A program made the translations under genes and the position numbers. A model generated the notes under the pieces. The model worked only from the letters and a program-made list of their open reading frames with translations, searched no databases and was not told where the DNA came from. This document shows, one piece after another, positions 58,721-64,000 of a DNA stretch of 64,000 nt. Within the stretch, counting starts at the first letter, position 1. Every line of letters begins with the position of its first letter. The stretch is from positions 36,727,747 through 36,791,746 of the forward strand of contig CM034606.1 of NCBI GenBank assembly GCA_020091685.1, in the 5' to 3' direction. The DNA is from Lutjanus erythropterus (Eukaryota; Chordata; Actinopteri; Lutjaniformes; Lutjanidae).

Positions 58721-60590
58721 TTTGCCTTATTCTGTCAAAAAATACCCCTAAATTTTACATTCTTGCCTGTTAAAAGGAAGTTTTGCCTCACCACTGTTAC
58801 CTTTGTGCTTGCTCTTTGTGGGAACTGTTGTGTCTGTAAATAATATTCTAAACAGTACAGTCTAGACTTGTTCTATATGAAAAGTCCTGAGATAGCCTCT
58901 GTTATGATTTGGCACAAACATATGTAGTTGTGGTGGAAAATACTGAATCCCTGTGTCTCCCTTCAGGTCATCTTTTACTTAAAAACAGCCAACCTCAAAA
59001 CACAAGGTGTGTGACACGATGTAATGAACATGTGTTGTAGTAACATTATGGGTTAATGGCTGTTTGTCTGCAATCCTTTATTTCCAAGGACACACTAGTT
59101 CTTTCCATTACTAAGCTGAACTTTATGAGCTGAGCCAGGATGTGGAGTTTTAATTCAGCTCATTGTGTTTGGAGATACAAGATGGTTCAGTTGTAACATT
59201 CTTTATTTGAACACCATTGGTGAGAAGTTTTTTCATAATTCTGCAGTACTAGACTTGATTTGGCTGAGTATTGATATTGGCCACAGCTGCAATGACAACA
59301 CACACTGGTGGTAAATGTGGGTTTGCAGCCGTGACAGTGGCCAGTCAGATGTCACTTCTGTAGAATTTAGGGCAGTGATCAGTTTATACAGAAAATCAAC
59401 TCATCGTTAGATGTCTTAACACATCCTGGGAGGTAAGAAGAGAAAACATTCACTATCAATGCCTCTTTATCACTAAGCTCCTGTTTCAACCCATTTGACC
59501 TTTCCAGCACAGTGGCTGGAAACTGTTGAACTTGACTTTGGGCTTTGTGCCTGCAACTCTACCTATGACTAACATCAGTTTTTAGTGGCTGGTAGTAATA
59601 GAGACACATGTGGTCTTCGCTACAGGATTTGTTTGTCCAAATCACACAAAAACATATTTTCTTGTTGTTTCTAGCCATGTTGATAGTTTTGTATTTATTT
59701 TTCTAGGTTTTGAGAAATCTGTCTCTGTTTGTGGAGCTCAAAGATTTGACAAAATTGCATTTGAAGTTAGTGTCTGGGCTGCCTTAACACTTTAAGTTGA
59801 CTAAATTTGAAAATACATTTTGTAACAATGCAGAACAAACTATTCTAGTCAAATAAACTTGATATTAATTCAGTTGTACTTGTGAAAACATATTCAAGAA
59901 GCTGAAGATATGAAGTTGAAACAACAACTCTTAAGTCACATTGACAAACATGACAAACAAATTGGATTTCCTTTGACATTTTCTCAGTTTGAACACAAAG
60001 TCCTTCCACTTCAGCTGCTCCTGTTTGTTCCAGCATAAAGACATGTGAAACTGCTCCCACTGAATTTATTACGTTTCAAGTGTGAGATAGAGAATGACTT
60101 CAATACTGACCTTTATGTTTTCATTATTGTGAAAATAAACATGACTTATACTTAAGTGTATTAGAAACTCACAGCAAGTTTTCATCATGTATGTTTTCTT
60201 CAAACCATAAAAAAGGGTGTCAGGTGGGTTTTTACCTTTCACACTATGCATGCTGGTAAGTCTGCTCATATGCTCATCATGTTTGTTTAGAATCTTAATT
60301 TAATAAGTTGACTGAACTCTGTACAGTGCTTTCATTCAACTCATCATTTCAAGCCAAAAGACTTCAAGTTCAAGAAGAACTGAAGTAAGAGTTCTGAAAA
60401 TAAAGTTTAAATTCCTTGAATAAATAAAACTTGTATACTCAGGTTAAGTTAATGAGAAAAAATTAGTTGAATCAACTAACTTTACACTTCACAGTGGGAG
60501 TGGGGGGGGGGGGGTTACATACTGGAAGTATTTCCTGACTAATAACAGTTTATCCCTCCACCCAGCACTTCTGTGCCACATCTTTGATGG
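58721..60590. other. non-coding stretch; a possible AAGTTGACT-type element at 59790-60485
   Basis: 59790-59880 (TTAAGTTGACTAAATTTGAAAA) and 60380-60485 (TTAAGTTAATGAG, TAGTTGAATCAACTAAC) look like two ends of a fish MITE in inverted relation. A G-run lies at 60505-60515. No coding motif. Confidence 0.35.
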
Positions 60591-60597
60591 TAGCTGT

Positions 60598-61245
60598 TAG
60601 GGGTGTAGGAAAATGTTGATACACCTTAGTAATGCGATATTATGTTTTTTGATACTGTATCAGTTCTCAATAACAGTGTATTGTGATACATGTAAAGATT
60701 TGTGGCAGTGGTTAATTTTGTGTTGTGTTTAAACTCCCAAATTTTAGATAGCAGTGTTCTTTTAAAGTGTGAGTCGTTTCCAAACACTGGGTCAGGACCC
60801 ACAGTTGGGTCACAGGAGATTGTATTTGGGTCATCAAATAAATAAAAGACTATGGAAGAAATTCTACAAATTTAAGATTTAAAATGTGTTTATTGTTTTA
60901 CTGATGAGAGGAAAAACATGAGAACTTGTTAATTCTGACAAAATGCACTTATTTTGTGTCATTTATGAAACAGGAAAAATGTCTCATTTTTTTCCTGATG
61001 AGAGCAAATAAAAACAATAAGACAGCCTGTTAACTTAGCCTAAATAAATGTATTTCTCATTTATGATGCAAAATGTGTATGATTTAGTGTTAACTACTAG
61101 GTCACGATAGTTATTTGTAAAAAGTAGGAAATTAGAAAATAGCATTATATCATGCTGCACACAATATTGCAATATACCACAATATATTGAATCATAACCC
61201 CTGTATCATGACAGGTATCGTATCACCAGATTCTTGTCAAAACAC
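60598..61245. repeat. TAGGGGTGTAGG element interrupted by an R60-family repeat
   Basis: TAGGGGTGTAGGAAAATG...GATACACC at the left and ACCACAATATATTGAATCATA ACCCCTGTATCATG at the right frame the R60-family sequence (60785-61085: AAACACTGGGTCAGGACCC ... TTTTACTGATGAGAGG). Confidence 0.5.
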
Positions 61246-62405
61246 AGCCCGAGTACCAGTCACCAGATATATTGTGGAAACAGGTTTTGGTTTGGTCTGT
61301 GTACAGGCATGATGGCAACCTCACTGTTACAGCGAGTGTCTGGGAAGCTGTGTACAGTCAATGCACCCAGTTTCAGCTTGTAATTCCACCTAAAGCCACA
61401 AATCATCATTTTTACATTTCTCTTTGTGTACAGATTAAACAAACAGGACAGGACCAGGGTAGCTGTTTCCCCTGCTTTCAGTCTTTATGCTTTGCTAAAC
61501 TAACCATGAGATTTGTAGCAAAGTGAATGAGTGTATTACCTAAAATGCTGCACTCTATTCATTGGCACAGATACTCTGATATACTACTAGTACTTTAACC
61601 AGATATTTTTATTTGACACTGATCAGTGAGAAACATCCATATTTGATTGGTTGATATTTCATCAAAGTGGAAGTAAAAGCATTAATATATCAGTCTAACG
61701 CAGCTGAGCCATACACACACACACACACTCATACACAGTGAAGGAGACACACATACCACCCACTATCAGCCATGTTATACATGTAACAGGGCGTTTGTAT
61801 AGGTGTGTGTATATAGCTGCTGTCGGTCTAGACTTGGCTGTGTCCTGGGTCAGGTATCGGCACGCCATTCACCTCCATTCATGTGTGGAAACGGCCCACT
61901 GCACAGGCTGCTTCGAAACTGTGCTTTATCCCTTCAGAGACATGGGTGGTCAAAATGGAGAAAAGCTGGGTTCACCTGTGTGGAATTATGGCCCTGAGCA
62001 ATGTATTATGATGTGGTTTATATTTCATCTCTTGAACATTATCCAGAGCGTGCAGTTACATGCCCCTGCATTCCCAGAGAAGGAGAAACAATGCTCAACT
62101 GATCTGGAGTTCAACTTACACTTGATAATTGGGTGACTGGCTGCAAGTCCTAATACTTATTACGCTGAATTTAAAGTGGAATAACACACATATATATACC
62201 ATATTTACTGGTGTTTTTGCATTTTTGATCATATTAACTAGAGATGTGTTAATGTTATTGAGCGTGGTAATGATATTACAAGTTTGGATGGTTTTTGAAA
62301 ACTTTTTTGGTGCATCCAAGGACTTTTCAGAATAGAGAAGATACATAAATTAGAAATTTCTTGCCTCAGGTGTAATATGCAGAGATGACAGTTCTTAGAT
62401 CCGAA
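61246..62405. other. non-coding stretch, no feature recognised
   Basis: The 132-codon frame at 61738-62136 has no recognisable domain or splice support. A short (CA)n lies at 61710-61728. Confidence 0.35.
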
Positions 62406-62409
62406 AAAA

Positions 62410-62720
62410 TAAGTTCACTGACCAATTTGTCAATCAGCAGGAAATTAGGTGACAACTATTATTCCAAAAAAGAAGAAAAAAAGGCAAATGTTTCAGTATG
62501 AGGATTTGCTGCTTGTTTTTGTCTTATGTGTTAGTAGAGTGAATAATTTTGGGTTTGGTTTGTCCTTCAAACAAAATAAGACAGTTGAAGACATCACATT
62601 GGGCTCTGCCATATAATAGTTGACATTTTTCCAATATTCTATAGACCACACAATTAATCAGTTAATAGAGAAAATGACTGATTACTCCATGATGAAAATA
62701 TTTGTTACTTTCAGCCTTAA
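62410..62720 (-). repeat. AATTAATC-type repeat, reverse copy
   Basis: TTTGTCCTTCAAACAAAATAAG, GACATCACATTGGGCTCTGCC and AATTAATCAGTTAATAGAGAAAATG (in part), ending near CTTTCAGCCTTAA. Confidence 0.6.
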
Positions 62721-62859
62721 ACTTCTGACATTCAGTTCTCAAAGTAATAAAATTCAGCTATTGTTGAATGATTTTGCATCTCATGATTGACAATGAATGC
62801 CAACAATGAGGAACTCCAGATGGAGCATGTCCTTTATATGTAGTAAGATAGAAAGTAAG

Positions 62860-63245
62860 GTCGTGTGAAGGTCGGGGTGGTGTTTATGACTCCTCACACA
62901 ACAGTTAATATTCATCTGTCTAGTAACTATAACACAGTCTTTCTCTAATCTCTGCCGCACTGGAGTTGTTATGTGCAGATATTTTGCAGATTAGGGTTGG
63001 GTCATCAGGTGAACAGCTATATAGAGCAGGTGGTCATCTGCATAGCAGTGAAAATCAATACAGTGTTTACCAATGGTGACCCCCCAGTGGTAACATCATG
63101 GATGTATTAAGGAGAAGTGGATACAGCGTTGGTGGCAGGCCTCCGTTCATTGCTCATTGCCGCATGAAGCCAACTTTCATACTGGACCTTTCACATATGC
63201 TTCCACATGGTGCAGATTTTGACTTTCGGTTTAGCCTCCACTATA
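62860..63245. repeat. interspersed repeat fragments
   Basis: CATCATGGATGTATTAAGGAG and TTGCCGCATGAAGCCAACTTTC through TTTAGCCTCCACTATAATGAATGG resemble a common fish repeat. Class not determined. Confidence 0.4.
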
Positions 63246-63268
63246 ATGAATGGGAATGAAACCATTTA

Positions 63269-63458
63269 AAGATTTTTTGGGGGCTTTTTGCCTTTATTAA
63301 GGTATGACAGCTGAATATATGACAGGAAAGGGGGAGAGAGGGGATGACACGCAGCAATTGTGCCACAGGCGGGAATTGAACCAGCAGCAGCTGCAGAGGA
63401 CTGACAGCCTCAATACATGGAGCACACGCCCTACCAACTGAGCTATAGGGACGCCCCT
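63269..63458 (-). mobile_element. tRNA-derived SINE with 15-bp target duplication
   Basis: On the minus strand: head GGGGCGTCCCTATAGCTCAG, A box TAGCTCAGTTGG (63434-63445), B box GGTTCAATTCC (63372-63382), then TGACACGCAGCAATTG-side body and a TAATAAAGGCAAAAAGCCCCC tail (in part). Flanks GAATGAAACCATTTA (63254-63268) and GAACGAAACCATTTA (63459-63473) differ at one base. Confidence 0.92.
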
Positions 63459-63473
63459 GAACGAAACCATTTA

Positions 63474-64000
63474 CTCATGAGCCTCTAGACTGTCCAAATG
63501 GTAGTGGGCCAAAAAGATCAAATCCTGATCATTTGCTAAGCAGTGTGTGTTGATATATGTATGGTGTGCTTTGGAAAATGGCCTGCAATAATGTCAGATG
63601 AAGGCAGTTTGTCATTAATTGGCAGAAAATTCAAAGCCAGTGGTACAACAAGTCCTTTAAAGACCTATCTTTGGCTTGTGGCGCAAAATTCTATAGATCT
63701 ACATGCACAGGTACTACTTTGCATGAAAAATAGAATAAAGATGGTGATTTGAATGGAAAGGAAAGCAGTTTTCCCCATGGATTATTAATTACACTCTTAA
63801 GTACCCAATAACTAGTACTGTCTAGAAATATAGAGTCGGCAAGTAACAGGGAAGAAAAGTACAACATGTCTACATTTCCCAGTAGTCTTGTGTGGGCTGG
63901 TGTGATGATGGGGATTTACTTTTCATTTCCCCTCAAATGACTGGCACTGGCTGTCACTTTTGTGGTCTATGGCTGTTTAAGTGACGGCATATAATTCCAT
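63474..64000. other. non-coding stretch to the window edge
   Basis: No repeat or coding signal recognised. Confidence 0.35.

Noticed and set aside
61738..62136. 132-codon frame as an exon of the second gene
   Set aside because: No acceptor with polypyrimidine tract at its start, no family resemblance and ordinary non-coding codon use.

Overview
The window looks like a piece of a ray-finned fish (teleost, probably percomorph) nuclear genome. It is AT-rich non-coding DNA with long introns and GT-AG splice sites. It carries many (CA)n/(GT)n microsatellites, several families of short hAT-like and piggyBac-like elements seen widely in bony fish, Tc1 and L1/L2-type relics, and tRNA-derived SINEs. 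No bacterial, viral or organellar genes are visible.

The one gene I recognise is pdzd8 (PDZ domain-containing protein 8, an ER-anchored SMP-domain lipid-transfer protein), on the minus strand. Exon 1 (49560-50449) encodes the membrane anchor, a low-complexity linker and most of the SMP domain. Exon 2 (27495-27620) and exon 3 (22626-22728) continue the protein. The three exons join in frame with matching phases and consensus splice sites. Intron 1 is about 21.9 kb and intron 2 about 4.9 kb. Intron 3 runs at least to the left edge, because I could not find the PDZ-encoding exon or the large last exon. Most of the window (1 to ~49.5 kb) is therefore intronic DNA of pdzd8. A second, unrecognised gene seems to start on the plus strand near 57.4-57.7 kb, where there is a GC-rich leader, a short coding exon and a strong GTAAGT donor. 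It is head-to-head with pdzd8 across about 7 kb.

Layout: 1-920, an L1 ORF2 piece with an uninterrupted minus-strand reading frame; 2.7-3.4 kb, a hAT element with a perfect 8-bp target duplication; 6.1-7.7 kb, a 1.6-kb element with a second copy at 47.2-48.0 kb; 8.1-8.7, 13.4-14.0 and 44.0-44.5 kb, TTAA-flanked foldback MITEs; 17.7-18.5 kb, a Tc1 transposase pseudogene; 22.6-27.6 kb, pdzd8 exons 3 and 2 with an L2-like LINE relic between them; 29.2-33.0 kb, a nested structure (CCAAT-containing minisatellite, L1 relic, hAT, second hAT); 35.1-36.7 kb, a hAT element with a BED-zinc-finger remnant; 49.2-50.6 kb, pdzd8 exon 1 and promoter; 51-57 kb, hAT MITEs, LINE pieces and SINEs; 57.4-64 kb, the putative first exon and first intron of the second gene.

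The most unusual observation is a 46-bp tandem array directly at the pdzd8 exon 1 / intron 1 boundary. Each unit resembles the exon end plus its 5' splice site, leaving three extra copies of the CAG|GTAGGC donor downstream of the real one. The second is a triple insertion (hAT in hAT in L1, inside a minisatellite), in which both hAT target-site duplications can be read directly.
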